Of a stretch of DNA of 64,000 nt, positions 42,806 through 55,666 are shown one piece after another. Positions within the stretch are counted from its first letter, which is position 1. Each line of letters begins with the position of its first letter. Position numbers and translations under genes: made by a program. The notes beneath the pieces were generated by a model that was given only the letters and a program-made list of their open reading frames with translations, ran no database searches and was not told where the DNA came from. The DNA comes from Hofstenia miamia (lineage: Eukaryota > Xenacoelomorpha > Acoela), in assembly GCA_004352715.1 (NCBI GenBank), contig SCFE01000009.1, forward strand, positions 2,182,557-2,246,556, written 5' to 3'.

Positions 42806-45299
42806 CCATATTTGAAACAAAGTTACAAGACAAGCCAGGGAGAGCAGCTTGAAACAACATCACTTGACAAATAGATGATTAAGTGTAAAGAACCTACTGT
42901 TCCACACAGAAAGCATAGTAACACATTGAGGGGAGATCATTCAGCTAATAAAAAGAGGAGAATTAGAAAATGTTTCACAATGTACATTTAATAATATCTA
43001 TAGAAAGAGAAATTTAAATGTCATGCCATTGAGAAGAAGCATTATGTCAACATGGTTTTGGTCACATCTCCTACATGTCCATTGCCTGAATTTGCCTGTT
43101 TGTGCCCTCACCATTCACATCCCCTGCTTGATTAGAGTGATGTTGAGGGCTTTGGTAATGAGATATTCTAATTACATTAACAACTGCCTTACACATTCTG
43201 GTTATAATTTGAAGTCTTACTTAGAATATGTGTAGAAACAGTTTCCCAATGTTTATTAGACAAATCTCACAACAGAGATTGAAGTAAGTAAACTATCAAT
43301 TTTCAACAACTGCAGCTTTATATTCATTTAATATTATAAACATGTATAAAATCTAATTTAAAAGAAAATACAATAAAACTACTATATTTCATCATATTAA
43401 TTATATGTAGGTAATATATTCATAATTGTAATTTGTTAATCACAACCATGCATCCATCATGGTATCATTACCATTACATTTAATTAACTTATCACTACTG
43501 TACAATAGCCTAAATTACTTTGATAACTAAATTAAGGCACTTACTACATATGAAAATTGAATAATTAGCAAGCTTCTAAAATGAAAATTCATGCACATAA
43601 AAATTTAACCTAATCTAGTTAAGAAAGCCAACTTGGAAGGATCCTTTTATGATGCTAGGAACTAGGCTTTCAAATAATCTCACAACTCAGAAGTAATTTG
43701 TGCTTGCATTAGATTAAGTGATATGAATTTAAAAACAAGACTTAGTATAATAATGTAGACTATGACTTGTATGCTAATTCACAATCACTAGCAAAACTGC
43801 AGAGTTTCTAAAATTAATCAACTAAAATATAGAGTGTAATTTCTCACGTTATGTAAGAATGTGAGTAGCAAAAATTATTGAAAACCCTTTTTTTACAAAT
43901 TTATTAGCAATCAAAAGTAGATTACTTTCAACGATGAAAAAGTTAATCAAGATAAATTAAAATATAACTATAATTTATTAAGAGTGTGGATTGCCCTGAC
44001 GTTCCTCTAAATTTTCCCTAAGTTCTATCTTTGTTCAAGAATGACCTAGTAATGTCTTTGGGTGCCTCAGTTGCAATGCACAAACCTAATGCCTTTATAT
44101 TTAAATTTTAAATGTAAACTAAGCTGGATAAGTTTCATGTCATCACCAAAGCTGGTGGTATGTATTTGAATTTCTATTGGAGCAAGACTAGTTTCAGTTT
44201 GACCTCACAATTTCACCAGAATGATTGCATATTTCCTTTCAAATTAAATTTAAAAAATTTATTTTACCACCTTATGTATTAGTATTAACTGACGATGAGT
44301 GGAGACACTCTAAACAGGACTTAAAATATATATTTCTTGTTTTTAGTGATTCACTGGGATGCATCAACCTTCTCTGGCCATTACACAGCGTTCAACATTA
44401 GCACTGAAAACACATGTGCGCTAGGTTCGTACGTGATCTGAATTTTGTTGTGTTATGTTGTGCCTGTTGGGTGACATAAAATCATTTTGAAGTTGTGTTG
44501 CATTGGTTGTTGTTTGAAAAATCTTACGCAACTGCAAAATTGAAAAACTGCGCTTGGACCTTAAAAACCACATGCAGCAACATTGAAACAATGTGCTTAA
44601 TAGCAATGTACTATTAAATCAATATAGCTGACTAGTAGTAATGCAGAATTTTACCACATGGCGTAGTTTATTCGGAAATTGCAAATTCTTCACAAATGAT
44701 CTTTAAATAGAAGTATGCAGAGAGAGAATTGCTATCAAATAAACACATGAGGAGTAGGCATTTTGTCTGAATACATCGGAATTCTAAATTTTGATGCATG
44801 TGGCGTGCAGCTGGTCAACTGTGATGGAAGACTAGATGTTCATATTGTTTTGTACTTAACTTCAGTACTTGGAGCTCTGCTAAACAGCATTGCTTATGCA
44901 TCTAGAATTTTTTTTGAATTGTTATCATTATTATCTTAATTATATGCATTAATAAACTAGATTTATATTTGTCTAAGCAATTGGATGGAAGCTTTAAAGA
45001 CTCTTTACAAAGAAAGTTGGACAATTCTATCGATTTACTAACTCAAACGAAAATTAAAAATGATAATTTAGTTATTGACATCGAATATTTTATTGCTAAA
45101 GCAAAGAACGTAATTAATTTCATTACAACTCCTCAATATCTAATTAAGATCACTTAAAATTAATCAGCAAAAAGAGTATTTGAAAAAGAGATATGAGCTC
45201 ATTACTTCGGGAGTTCATAGAAATTCGTTAAGAATTTAAAATTTAAAATTATTTAATGATGGTGTAGAAATCAAGTGTGATTGACTACCTTCTCATTAT
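42806..45299. other. Unassigned stretch
   Basis: No gene is recognised. A dispersed repeat shared with 1525-1590 lies around 44440-44520. Confidence 0.4.
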
Positions 45300-46800
45300 A
45301 ATGTTAATTTTCTATATATGAACTGTCTTAGTCTACTTAGTTTACAAAGACGTCTCTCACTTTGGTCTTATATAAATGCTTTTGATTGCAATATTATACC
45401 ATTAACAGAAACGTGGTTGATAGCTGTTTTGATGATAATAGTTTTCCTAATTCACCTTACATTGTCGCTGCAAAAAAATAGACAGTCTTCATTAGAGCAT
45501 AGTGGTTGTATAATTTTAGTTCACAAGGCCATTGTATTTTTAGAAGTTGATATTGGATGTTCCATTATTTTACGTTTCCTTCTCCTATTGATATTATTGA
45601 CTATCTTAAGCAACTTAATATTTTCAACACTACTTAATTCAAAATGCTGCACATGAAACATCAAATGTAATTATTTGTGGCGATCTTAATTTACCTGACA
45701 CTGATTGGCTTTCGTTTATGTCTCCGCATACATTTGACGACTCTCTGCTTAACTGTTTTGTTGATATGCATCTTGAGCAGTTAAACGATTTTCCTACTCA
45801 TATTGGTGGTAACATTCTTGACATAGTTCTTTGTAACTCTAAATTAATTTCCATCTCTAGCGTAATCGCTGCACAAGATAACTTCTCTGACCATGCCATA
45901 ATTGTTTTTATGCTTCTATAATGATAGATCCGCTTGATATTGATAAAACATCTACACCCAATAAATTTGACGGTAATTATTAATCAAATTCACAATGTAA
46001 TAATGAAGACCTTTCTATTTCCCTTGCCAAATCTTTATTTTCATTTGAAATGTATTCTAATGACATTAATTTTGTTTCGATTTGGTATGAAAAACAATTT
46101 ATCATAATTTCCAACATTGTCCCCACAATACGAACCAGCAGACGTATCTTACCTAACTATTGGACATCGCGCACTGTTCACATTTACAACAAATTGAAGA
46201 CAATTTACGAAAAGCTTCTTGCAAGAAAATCTTCAGAATTAAAACTAAGATACTACAAAACAACAAAATATCTATTAAATTCTATTGAACTTGATCAGTA
46301 AAATTTATGTAGAAAGCTTCACAGATATTTTAGATATAAATTCGTGTTACAAACTTATTCGATTTTTATCTCCAAAATCCATGCCCAAACCAATGTTTCT
46401 ATATAAAGACTGCAAGTTCAAATTTTGAAATCTCTAACTTATTTAATCGTTACCTCTCCTCTGTTTTTTTTCACCGAGTTGTCATGATTTTTCAAAAATT
46501 TTTAAAAATTCAAATACCTTGAACTTAATATTGACCACCAAAAAAGTTACCAAACTTTTATCTAATTGCAATTCAAAAGGATGTGGTCCAGACAACATTC
46601 CCGAAATATTTCTAAGAAAGCATGCTTCATGTTTGGTTCCTCATGTAAACAAACTATTTAATCACATATTAAATACTTGTAAATTGTCGAAATTATGGAA
46701 AACTTCTTATATTTACCCTTTACGCAAACGTGGACCAAAAAATGTATTTTGAAATTGTCGCCCTATTAGTATTTTATGTAAAATATCATTACTATTACCT
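45300..46800 (+). pseudogene. Decayed non-LTR retrotransposon, endonuclease to early RT
   Basis: Fragments in several frames follow the order of an APE endonuclease and reverse transcriptase: LWSYINAFDCNIIPLTETWL (endonuclease start), IICGDLNLPDTDW (about 45670-45710), then HIGGNILDIVLCNS and DNFSDHAIIVF (endonuclease end), a linker, SKGCGPDNIPEIFLRKHASC (RT fingers), LWKTSYIYPLRKRGPKN and NCRPISILCKIS. Many stops and shifts interrupt it, and homology fades after about 46800, so the catalytic YxDD region is absent. This is an old CR1/Jockey-like insertion. Confidence 0.7.
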
Positions 46801-47229
46801 CTGGCAGACAATGTCATTAATGTGTTAAAGCAGGCATTAGTTTTTATCTATCTGAAGCGGTTCAAAATAAGAATAATTATTTCTTAAGGATACTATTTTG
46901 TTGTCTGCAATTATAAAAGAAATCATAGTAATAAAGAAACGGGTCCAAGCTATAGGCAGACTAAAAAGGTAAATGAAATGGCAGGTAAAATTGAAGAACA
47001 AAGAACTTTGGAAAATAATAAATTAAGAAAACAATTTAATAATAGGCTATGGTGGAAAATTGTTGGCAAAGCAAGGAAGTCAATAAATCAAAAATGCAAA
47101 ATTGAGGGGTTGCTTAATCAAAATTAGAGACTCATTGGGATACAGATCCAAATTTCAGAAAAGACATAGCAAATTTTCCTTAAAAATATTACATATTGCT
47201 ATTTATAATCACTGAAACCCTACTAATTT
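46801..47229. other. Unassigned stretch
   Basis: No feature is recognised. It could be the decayed continuation of the preceding retrotransposon. Confidence 0.35.
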
Positions 47230-47440
47230 TCTGGTCTTTTTCCACAACGGTTTTGGAAAAGACATGCATTTTGCCAGTAAATTAAGATGATTTCGTTGTT
47301 AAGCTTCAAGACAAAAACATAACTGTCTTTTTTGAAAGTTGATATATCACTATATCAATTCCCTCAGTCGCAAATGTAGCTGCAATTAATGATTTGAGAC
47401 CAATAGTAGTAACCAGTGTATAATCTAGAATTGAAATCCG
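47230..47440 (+). pseudogene. RT fingers fragment of another non-LTR element
   Basis: ISIPSVANVAAINDLRPIVV corresponds to the IPK...NDxRPIxLT segment of non-LTR reverse transcriptases. A stop and a shift follow. It is a different lineage from the NCRPISIL copy. Confidence 0.4.
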
Positions 47441-49161
47441 GAAGTATTGCTCTACTAAAGCGTGTGCAGTTCAGAGCTATAGCCATGTTTGGTTTTTTGG
47501 AAGCACAGTATTGTTGGTCTTAGGTAGGGCAAAGCACAGATTTTCTAAAATATTGCTTTGGCACAGAACGTTTGCATATGTGCAGCACATAATTTGCACA
47601 CATGTACAGTTCATAAGCAATTTTTAACCTCTCAATCTAGCGCATTTCTTCTCTATCAAATCCAAGAATATTATGTTTTATAGAAAACACCACAGCATTT
47701 CAGATCGCGCAGAAGAGATGAAGTATTCATTGATCTTTTCATCACTATGTCTATTACCGCAGATGAAGTCAGAGATAGACCTAAGCAGACACGTTTGGCT
47801 AGAATTCTGCCCAGCGCAAATAAATCATTGCTATTTCAGCTAATTGTATGCACATTTTTAGTATCCTCTCCTTTTGCAATTTTTCTAGACCAAAGTTGGG
47901 TGGGTTAAAAAGCAATGATTATTTTATCAACTAGTATTTGCAGAAAGATCAATTTTAAAATAGCAACTGGAGAAATTAGTTTTTGTTTGCAATGCAATTA
48001 TGTGTTATTTGATGTGGCACTTCGTTGCAGAGCATTCAGTAACAACTTTCATGACATGGCTCAGGTCACTAATGAGCTCAAAACCAATAAAACCATGTAT
48101 ACAGCCTACAAAACGAATTTTGCAAATCCTGAAATCAAGCTCAAAATTACTTGAATCGTTTGACGTTTAAGAGACTTTCAACAACAATTCACCTAATGTG
48201 CACTATATTTTCGTAACTAGCTCATTTGAAGCCCAAAATAAATGCTGAAGTGGGGAACTTTCTGGAAAAAATCTGGTCTTCAGTGCTTACAGTCAGAAAA
48301 TTCACCTATTCTGTCCGGCGCAATAAAAAAAAATTGTATCAGGAAATCAGGACGTATTTCTAAATATTACTAAATGTTCTCTATCTTCATCTTAGTTTCT
48401 TGCTTCATTGCATACTACTCTAATGTTGTTGCTCTTGAGAGTAATTATTTTTCCCCAGGAGGGAATTATCCCCCACCCCGAAATATACCCCGTGGATTCT
48501 TCGCTGGTGGTAACAGAAACACCTGCAAAATGGTTAGAAAAGTTTGTTGATTAATGCACAGGAAATCATTAAGGAGGATAAATTTGTTTATAAGAAATCG
48601 CGGGTTTACCCGCGGGTGCTGATTTTAAAATGCCACGCAGGTTGCGGGGCCTGAGATATTTTTATTTTGTTACATGTGTATTACTAAACAAATACAATAC
48701 TACGAAATCTATATAAAATAATATATTTTAGAAGAGCTTGTGTTTTATTACTGCAAAAGAAAAGTAAAAGGACACTGTAGGGCGCAGATCTGTAGGAAAT
48801 ATTACAATATTTTATGTATGTGATGTAGTCTTGTAATCGACAGGCGACATTTAGAAAATAGCGGGTGTGGTGCAATGCGGTTATAAAGAATTACACCCGC
48901 GTCCATCTATGCTTAGCTATATTATTTAAGAAATGCAATAGAATTATGGATGAAAATCCTAGCAGAATACGTACAATAATTGTAGATTTAAAAAAACCTT
49001 TAATTCTATTTAAATAATGTTTTTCTTACTGCCTTATGTGAAAATGAATCACTTATGACAAAACTCAATGAATATTATTAAGCACTCCGTCAGCTTTTCA
49101 AAACTCACTTTGTATCACTAAATCTGTATAAAAAATTTAAAAGCATTGAAAACCAAAATAT
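47441..49161. other. Unassigned stretch with a small CG-rich patch
   Basis: No gene is recognised. TTTTCTAGACCAAAGTTGGG near 47880 is similar to the inverted duplication near 20836. CGCGGGTTTACCCGCG at about 48599-48614 is an imperfect palindrome in a locally CG-rich patch. Confidence 0.4.
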
Positions 49162-49640
49162 TTGGTCAATTACTTGATCAAAATTGTGATGTCCCCAATC
49201 AGAAAATCCTGCGTAACCCCATGTCATTCAAATGCGATTATCAAAACAAGAGTTGTGCCAGAAGGAACAGTATGTGGATCTAAACAATTCATACAACTAG
49301 TTTACAATTCTAGTTGTCCTATAAAATACGCCAATGATCTATTTTGCACTATTCACTACTCCATGCGGAACAAGTGATTCGTAGGGATTATAATTTGACA
49401 ATTTAATAAAACATTCATAAAATAACGGTTAGAGATGGATTCTAGGAAGACAAAACAATGTGTTATCAATCTATCACCTCACAAGCTTGATCCAATCAGA
49501 ATACAATCAGATATCATACAAGAAATCATCAGAATGTCTAGGAGTTTTATTTGACGGTAAATTATATCTAAATAAAGAATTCTGAAAGGAAGCAAGTTGG
49601 CTACAAACAAAGTTTTATTATGTTAACAAAGAAAAGCTGG
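49162..49640 (+). pseudogene. Decayed RT fragment, motifs B and C plus thumb
   Basis: VVPEGTVCGSKQFIQLVYNS corresponds to motif B (VPQGTVLGPxLF), and IKYANDLFC is the YADD motif with the first Asp changed to Asn. Later ECLGVLFDGKLYLNKEF matches the LGVxxDxKL thumb motif in another frame. The Asp loss and the stops make it inactive. Confidence 0.55.
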
Positions 49641-49786
49641 ACTAAAGAGAAATTGAGTAGAATTTAGTAGATTTAGTTTGAAAGAACATTTCCAAACTAT
49701 GCAGTAAAACTTTATAATGCCGCATTAGAATAGTAATATTTATGTTATTTTAGATCATGTTATTACCTGAATGCTTCTATTCAACT

Positions 49787-50186
49787 TAGTGGTGTTCCGA
49801 AATCCGATATCCGGTAAAATCGGACACCTGGTATCTAATAAAATTTAATTTTCTTAACGGATTTTATTACCAGATAGAATACATGTATTCTGAGATAAAA
49901 ATGGATTTAAAAATGGAATTTTCGAAGAAAAAACTATGTTTTTTCAATGATACGTAAGTTTTCATGAAATAAAACAAGTTTCTCTGACATATCAGGACGT
50001 AATCTATTTCGTTGACTTCCCATGCATACTGAATATTTTAAAATATTTATCGATTTTCATTCGTAAAAGTTCGATATTAATAGAAAATTGAAGTTGTTCT
50101 TCAGTAATAATTGAACAATACGTTATCCGGCATCCGGCAGTCAAATTATCCAGAATTATCCGGTATCCGGTATATTAACATCACTA
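49787..50186. mobile_element. hAT-like MITE with CCGGATA-type repeats
   Basis: The left end TAGTGGTGTTCCGAAATCCG and the reverse complement of the right end TAGTGATGTTAATATACCGG match at the tip. Repeated ATCCGGTATCCGG words lie inside both ends. No target duplication was found. Confidence 0.5.
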
Positions 50187-50194
50187 TCCAGGCC

Positions 50195-51879
50195 CCATCT
50201 GTCTGATTTTGTAAGCCCATAATATGGTGGTGTTATGCATTGGAGCTTAATGTTTGCAAGTTTATATTTTTCAAATTTTTCCTTAGTGCGACTTATAATA
50301 TCTGTGAATGAAATAGTGTCATGCATATCGTTCAGTTTTCTGTTTGAATTTGAATATTTTGTATTGCAATTTCGTTTGAATTATTTATAAAGGATGACAT
50401 GGTCTGTAAGTTAGAATGGAAATATAGCTTTACTTTACTTAACTTAACTTTACTATGATAAATAGGCTTGCTAATTGAGTTTATGCTATGCTATCTGAAT
50501 GCGTATTACTCAAAATAGACCCTGCAGAATCAAAATTGAGGGATAGTACCAACTATATTTCATGAATTCTACTAAAAATATTTTTTTTGAAAATGCTTTT
50601 CATAAAATTACAGAAGTAATCAAGGAAACCTCTTGCTAATGCTAAATATTTGAAAGATCGCCAATTGGATATATATCAAATACTAAGTAATAAGCATGAC
50701 AGGAAAGTAAAGAGTCCTTAATTTTCCCACAAAACGAAAAATTATCAAAATTATATGATTTTTTCAAACACTATAATAATTTTCAATCAAACTATATTAA
50801 GGCGTTCCCTAAGTTTAATAGATTCTGTCTGCATTTTTCACTTAGAGTGAACTTTAAGCAACTTCATGCTCTTTTTTCACCTTTGCGCTTTATTGAAATT
50901 CCAATATTCTCATGGTATTATTGCGATGTGAATGCCCATCGATTCATCATGTCTAATTCTGCAGAATAAGGTGCAGGGATGAAAATAGTGATATTTCCAG
51001 AGTTTGAGGTGACATATGGTGAAAATAAATCTCTGAAAGTTGAGTTTTTTTTGAGAAATCAACATTATCTTTTAGAATCGATTCTGTCTCCATAAGCGAA
51101 AGTCATCAAATTGAACTCTCTGTTCCAGAGAAAATTACAACCACCATTGACTTTTCATGAATTAGGTTCATCACGTCACACATAAAATAATGGTTCAGAA
51201 AAAGGTCCATGATCAAAGTGTTAGATTTAAAGATATAGTTAACAAATAACTATATTCAATGTCCTCCTAGAATATACGTAGAAACGGCATGAGAACAGTT
51301 TACTAAATCTTAGAATTGCAAAGGGGCTTAGTTTTCTGCAGCTGAAATTACTATCGCTAGTGCCATCCATGATTATTAAGAGTGAACCAAGGAAAACGAT
51401 TATTTCAGAAGCTTAGGCTTGCATTGTGAAATTAAATTTGGTCAATGGAGTAAAGACATTCTTATTGAATGAGATTTCTTGCATAGAAATATCAGGTCAT
51501 GAAGAAATTGAAAATTTTCTTGCAAAATTTGTTTTTCAATAAAGTCACGAAATCCCTCAGGATCTGAGGCAAAAGATGCATTCTTCCACAATTTTGTGCT
51601 GACTAAATTGAAAAAATGCTTTTTAACAAAATCCAAAATCTCAACAAAAAGGCTAAATGTTTCTTCTGATGATAAATTCATTAATAAAATAAACTTTGTC
51701 AACAATTTACTTTGCATTAAGCACAAATGTGATTTTTCACATAATCAAACTAGTGCAATTATACTTTGATCCATATAGAAGAACATATATAATTTAATGT
51801 ATTCCTTGCAGGCATCATGTAGGTACTATACTGACATACACTGAATATTGATTTTTTGCAGATTTATACGTAGCATTAG
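50195..51879. other. Unassigned stretch
   Basis: No gene is recognised. A minus-strand frame at 51442-51726 (MCLMQSKLLTKFILLMNLSS and onwards) is protein-like but unassignable. Confidence 0.4.
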
Positions 51880-52076
51880 CAGGAGCGTACTCAGGATTTT
51901 CTGACAGGGTGGGGGACATCTTAGTCATGACCAAAAGCGGGGAAACCTAAAAATGCATTTCATGAACTTAAATTTTACATTTTTCATTTTCTACCGAAAA
52001 TTTTTTGATTAAGTCAGTCAAAATCACTTTTAAAAGCCTGACATGGGGGACACTCCACCCTCTGCAAATGCCACTG
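51880..52076. mobile_element. hAT MITE with perfect 8-bp target duplication
   Basis: The ends are CAGGAGCGTACTCAGG and the reverse complement of CAGTGGCATTTGCAGAGG, with GGGGGACA blocks next to both. AGCATTAG flanks each side exactly (51872-51879 and 52077-52084). At 197 bp it has no coding capacity and must rely on an autonomous hAT elsewhere. Confidence 0.85.
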
Positions 52077-52084
52077 AGCATTAG

Positions 52085-52769
52085 AATGCATTACTCATTA
52101 TAGATTTTGTAATTATATACTAAAAATCTTTGTTTATTCACCAGTCTGGATTACTTGTGCAATTTCATTATTAAACTTTAATTTGTTGAAACATCTTATC
52201 TCCAACAGTTTTATATGGTTAACAAGTTTGAAGAGCTCTTTAGTATTGTTGTTTCACATTGTAAAATATGGAATAGCAGGAATATAAAATATTGGCAATT
52301 TAGTGAAGAAGGATGACATTTCAAATGTTATTGAGGTTTCCACTTTATTCACAATTCATTAATTATACAATTTCTTAAAAGCAAAAAAACAGTTAATTGT
52401 GCTACACTTAAACTTCAGTGTCCTTTTCAACAATTTTCAATAACAAGGAATGAATGCGATTTTCTTTCAATATTATCTGTCAATCACGCAAAAATGAAGA
52501 ATTCAATTATTGGAGATTTAGTTATTGAGATGGCTTTTTGTAGAATTTAGTTCAAAAATGATATTACTTGGAATATATGTGCCTTATATTTTGTTAAGTT
52601 GACACATATTTAGAACATACCATAAAATGTTAAAAAATAAGTTATTTTGTTGCACTATCTAAATGCGCAAACATTTACTTTTATCTTTCTAATACATTAG
52701 ACATCATATATAGAAATACAGTTATCTTAGGATAATATGCAGATGTTTTCGCAATTTCTCATTACTGAC
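52085..52769. other. Unassigned stretch
   Basis: No feature is recognised. Confidence 0.5.
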
Positions 52770-52789
52770 TATATATATATATATATATA

Positions 52790-53830
52790 TAGTAGAATTG
52801 GCCTAATAGAATATAGAATATGGCATAATAGAATATTTCACCGAATAGAATAATATTTCGTGGTCCCAGCTGTACAGCTTATCTTTACATGTTTTATAGA
52901 AGGCGTATTAGAATATTAGATTATAGAATATTTACCCTATTAGAAACAAATTTATGGAATCAACTGAACATTTTATTGTGCAAGAGAGTACTTCACTTTA
53001 ATTGGCTGACTGCATAACAAAAGAACACGTAGCTATCAACCCTTAAATTTTCAGATAATGCAATGCCAATGAATATGTGCAAGCGAATTAGAGGCGAATT
53101 ATATTTGAAAAAGAAATTTAAGGTGGTAACTTTTGCATACACAAATCCAACATGGAAGCAAGCTTACTTAAAGAAGAAAAATAAAGACAATGTAATACAG
53201 AGATTCACAAGCATTGTAAGTTTAGATAATGACAGACTTCAATTATTATGAAATTGACAGGCATTGGTTTTTAGCAGTGCGTTTCATTGGTGCAATTATT
53301 GATGGTGCAAATTTGAGATTGAAGACAAAGAGCATTTTCTAAGAATATGAAATTCAGGGTTACATTGATACAAATGAGACATCTCGATGGAGAAAGGCAT
53401 GGAATTCAAAGTGCTACTATAAGCGGAGAAGGTCAATCTGTTGACCAATTCACTGCAGAGTATTCTGGATTAATTTAAACCAGAAAATATTTTTAACGTA
53501 GATCAGTCAGGGCAATTCTTGAAATATTTAACAAAAAATGTTTTGGAGGCAAAAAAAAATCGAACGAAAGAGTCACTATTCTTGTACATGTAGATGCATC
53601 AATGACATATGAAAAACTACCATTGCTGATAATCGGAAGATATTCAAATCCATGAGGATTCAAAAACAAAAATTCCCAAAAAGTTTCGTCTACAAACAAA
53701 AAAGCATGGATAACAATTGAAATTTGGACTGAATGATTGACGCAATTTAATCGAAAATCAAAGCAAAATTGCTCTGATAATTGACAACTGTTCGGCGTAT
53801 CCAAGAGTAACGAACTTGAGTTCAGCTAGT
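52790..53830 (+). pseudogene. pogo/Tigger-type transposase pseudogene
   Basis: The catalytic part is clear but split between frames: PENIFNVDQSG (first Asp, the family's NxDETG), FGGKKKSNERVTILVHVDAS, YEKLPLLIIGRYSNP, KKAWITIEIWTE and KIALIIDNCSAYP (second Asp, the LLxDNcxAHP motif). The family cuts and pastes at TA sites. The upstream frame at 53063-53251 (AYTNPTWKQAYLKKK) may be part of the DNA-binding region. TAGTAGAATTGGCC next to (TA)n at 52770-52791 could be the left end, and it is followed by many TAGAATA words. Stops and frameshifts make it inactive. Confidence 0.7.
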
Positions 53831-54674
53831 TTTCTTACTTTTTTATTTTTTATACTTTTTTTTCTACACAAAAATGTGTACTCAGAATAAGGACTGATTC
53901 TCTTTTCTTGGATTCTAGTATTTACATAGCTATTTATAGTCCAAACAGTCCTTTTCATCAGATACTAAAAAAAATCACCGCACGCCTAACAATACAGAAC
54001 ATGTATAGACAATATGTACAACTATTTACAACAAGGAGTAACGTGATATTAGTACAAAAATAACAAGAATCTTACCATAGAGAGATCTAAAAGGGGACAA
54101 AAGGCACAGGAACAGATGCACACAAATCTAGTCTAAATCGAAACTAACACACACGAGTACTTACTTTAAAAGAGGCGAGATAAAACAAGGCAACAAATAG
54201 ACACGTATCTAAAAGGGGTGAGTTAATAAACATTAGGCTTAAAATATATTAAAAATCTTTTGGGGAAGCTATAGATTTAACAGTACAATTAATGACAGCA
54301 CATAAGTTGGTAGATGTTAATATGTCTGCCATGCCTCAAATTCATCAGGCGTCTCCCTTGTTCTCTTTTTACAATGAAAATTCATATGTTTTGGATTTTC
54401 ATTCTCATCTTTACACAGCCGGGAGAAATAGAATTTATATTTTTTGATAGAACCTTATATATTAGAGTTTTGTAGTACGGGCGGATCTTTGCACACTTTA
54501 TCTTATTTTCTATGTTGATCAATATACTTTGTGGCGTACTCCAGTATTTGACCGCCTTTTCTTTGGTCCTTTTTGTGATGACGTCTTTTGCATAAAATAA
54601 ATTAGATAAAATTTTAGCTTTGCACTTGGATCTAAACTGAAGTATCTTCCCCGTTTTTTAATTATAAAATTAAA
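53831..54674. other. Unassigned stretch
   Basis: No recognised gene. Minus-strand frames here are lysine-rich but match no family that I know. Confidence 0.4.
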
Positions 54675-55666
54675 AAAGCGTTTGACTTTGGTAGTCATCC
54701 GATAATTATATCGCTCCTGCATGAAATCGGAGTTACTCCATCGATTGTTCAGTGGATATCATCTTTTTTACATAATCGCAGACAAAGAGTCCGTCTACCT
54801 GATGGTACAGTCTCGGATTGGAAAAGGGTGCATGCAGGCATTCCACAAGGCACAAAAATTGGTCCATTAATATATATATTATTCATTAGTAAATTACTAA
54901 TGGATTATGAATTTACACCAAATTTGTTGATGACACTACTGCTTGGCATCATTTACGTAGAGCAGAATCTTTAAATTCAGATAATGTTGTACAAACAGTG
55001 TATAACTGGTGTAACGAAAACTTTGCAGAAATCAACGTTAATAAAACTAAAGAATTAACCATTTCTTTTCTTCATAGTTTTGAGCACCCTCCAGAAATAT
55101 TACTACCAAGCGGCCCAGTTAAGAGAACTAAGTGTGCAAAACTATTAGGCATACAAATACAAGACAACCTAAAAAGGGACTGCCATATAGATTACATAAC
55201 AAAAAAGGATTCAAAAAAACTACACTATCTTCGTCAATTAAAGAGAAGCAATGTTCCAAATAAAGACATAATCACCATATATAAAGCCCTTATAAGGTCA
55301 TCAATTGAATATGCTGCCCCATTATGGCACAACAGCATTACACAAGAACAAAGAAAGCAATTAGAAACAATTCAAAAAAGAGCTCTAAAAATAGTGTTTA
55401 GAGATTATGAATATGCTGAAGCAATGATAGCTGCAAGTTGTGTTTCATTATATGATCGACGGCAAATTTTATGTAATCGATTATGGCAACATTTGCAAAA
55501 ATCAACACACCCATTGAATAAGTTGATCCCAGAACAATCGTCATTCACAAAATATGAGCTAAGAAATAAACGTGAATGGGATTTAGTTTATAAAAGTAAT
55601 AGACTAAAGGACAGCTTCCTATTCTCTGAAATCATCAAACGATATGAAAAATATTATGCACAATAA
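54675..55666 (+). pseudogene. CR1/Jockey-like RT fragment, one frameshift
   Basis: The segment begins in motif A (KAFDFGSHPIIISLLHEIGV) and continues with SSFLHNRRQRVRLPDGTVSD, AGIPQGTKIGPLIYILF (motif B), then, after a shift near 54925, KFVDDTTAWHHL (motif C, FVDD) and the thumb, with CAKLLGIQIQDNLKRDCHID, IYKALIRSSIEYAAPLWHNS and ETIQKRALKIVF. The last 222 codons are uninterrupted to the stop. The 5' truncation in the middle of the RT is typical of incomplete target-primed reverse transcription. It is younger than the other non-LTR copies in the window, having only one break. Confidence 0.85.

Noticed and set aside
47915-48154. 79-aa frame
   Set aside because: No motif or family pattern, and it overlaps DNA with weak similarity to the 20.8-kb repeat.
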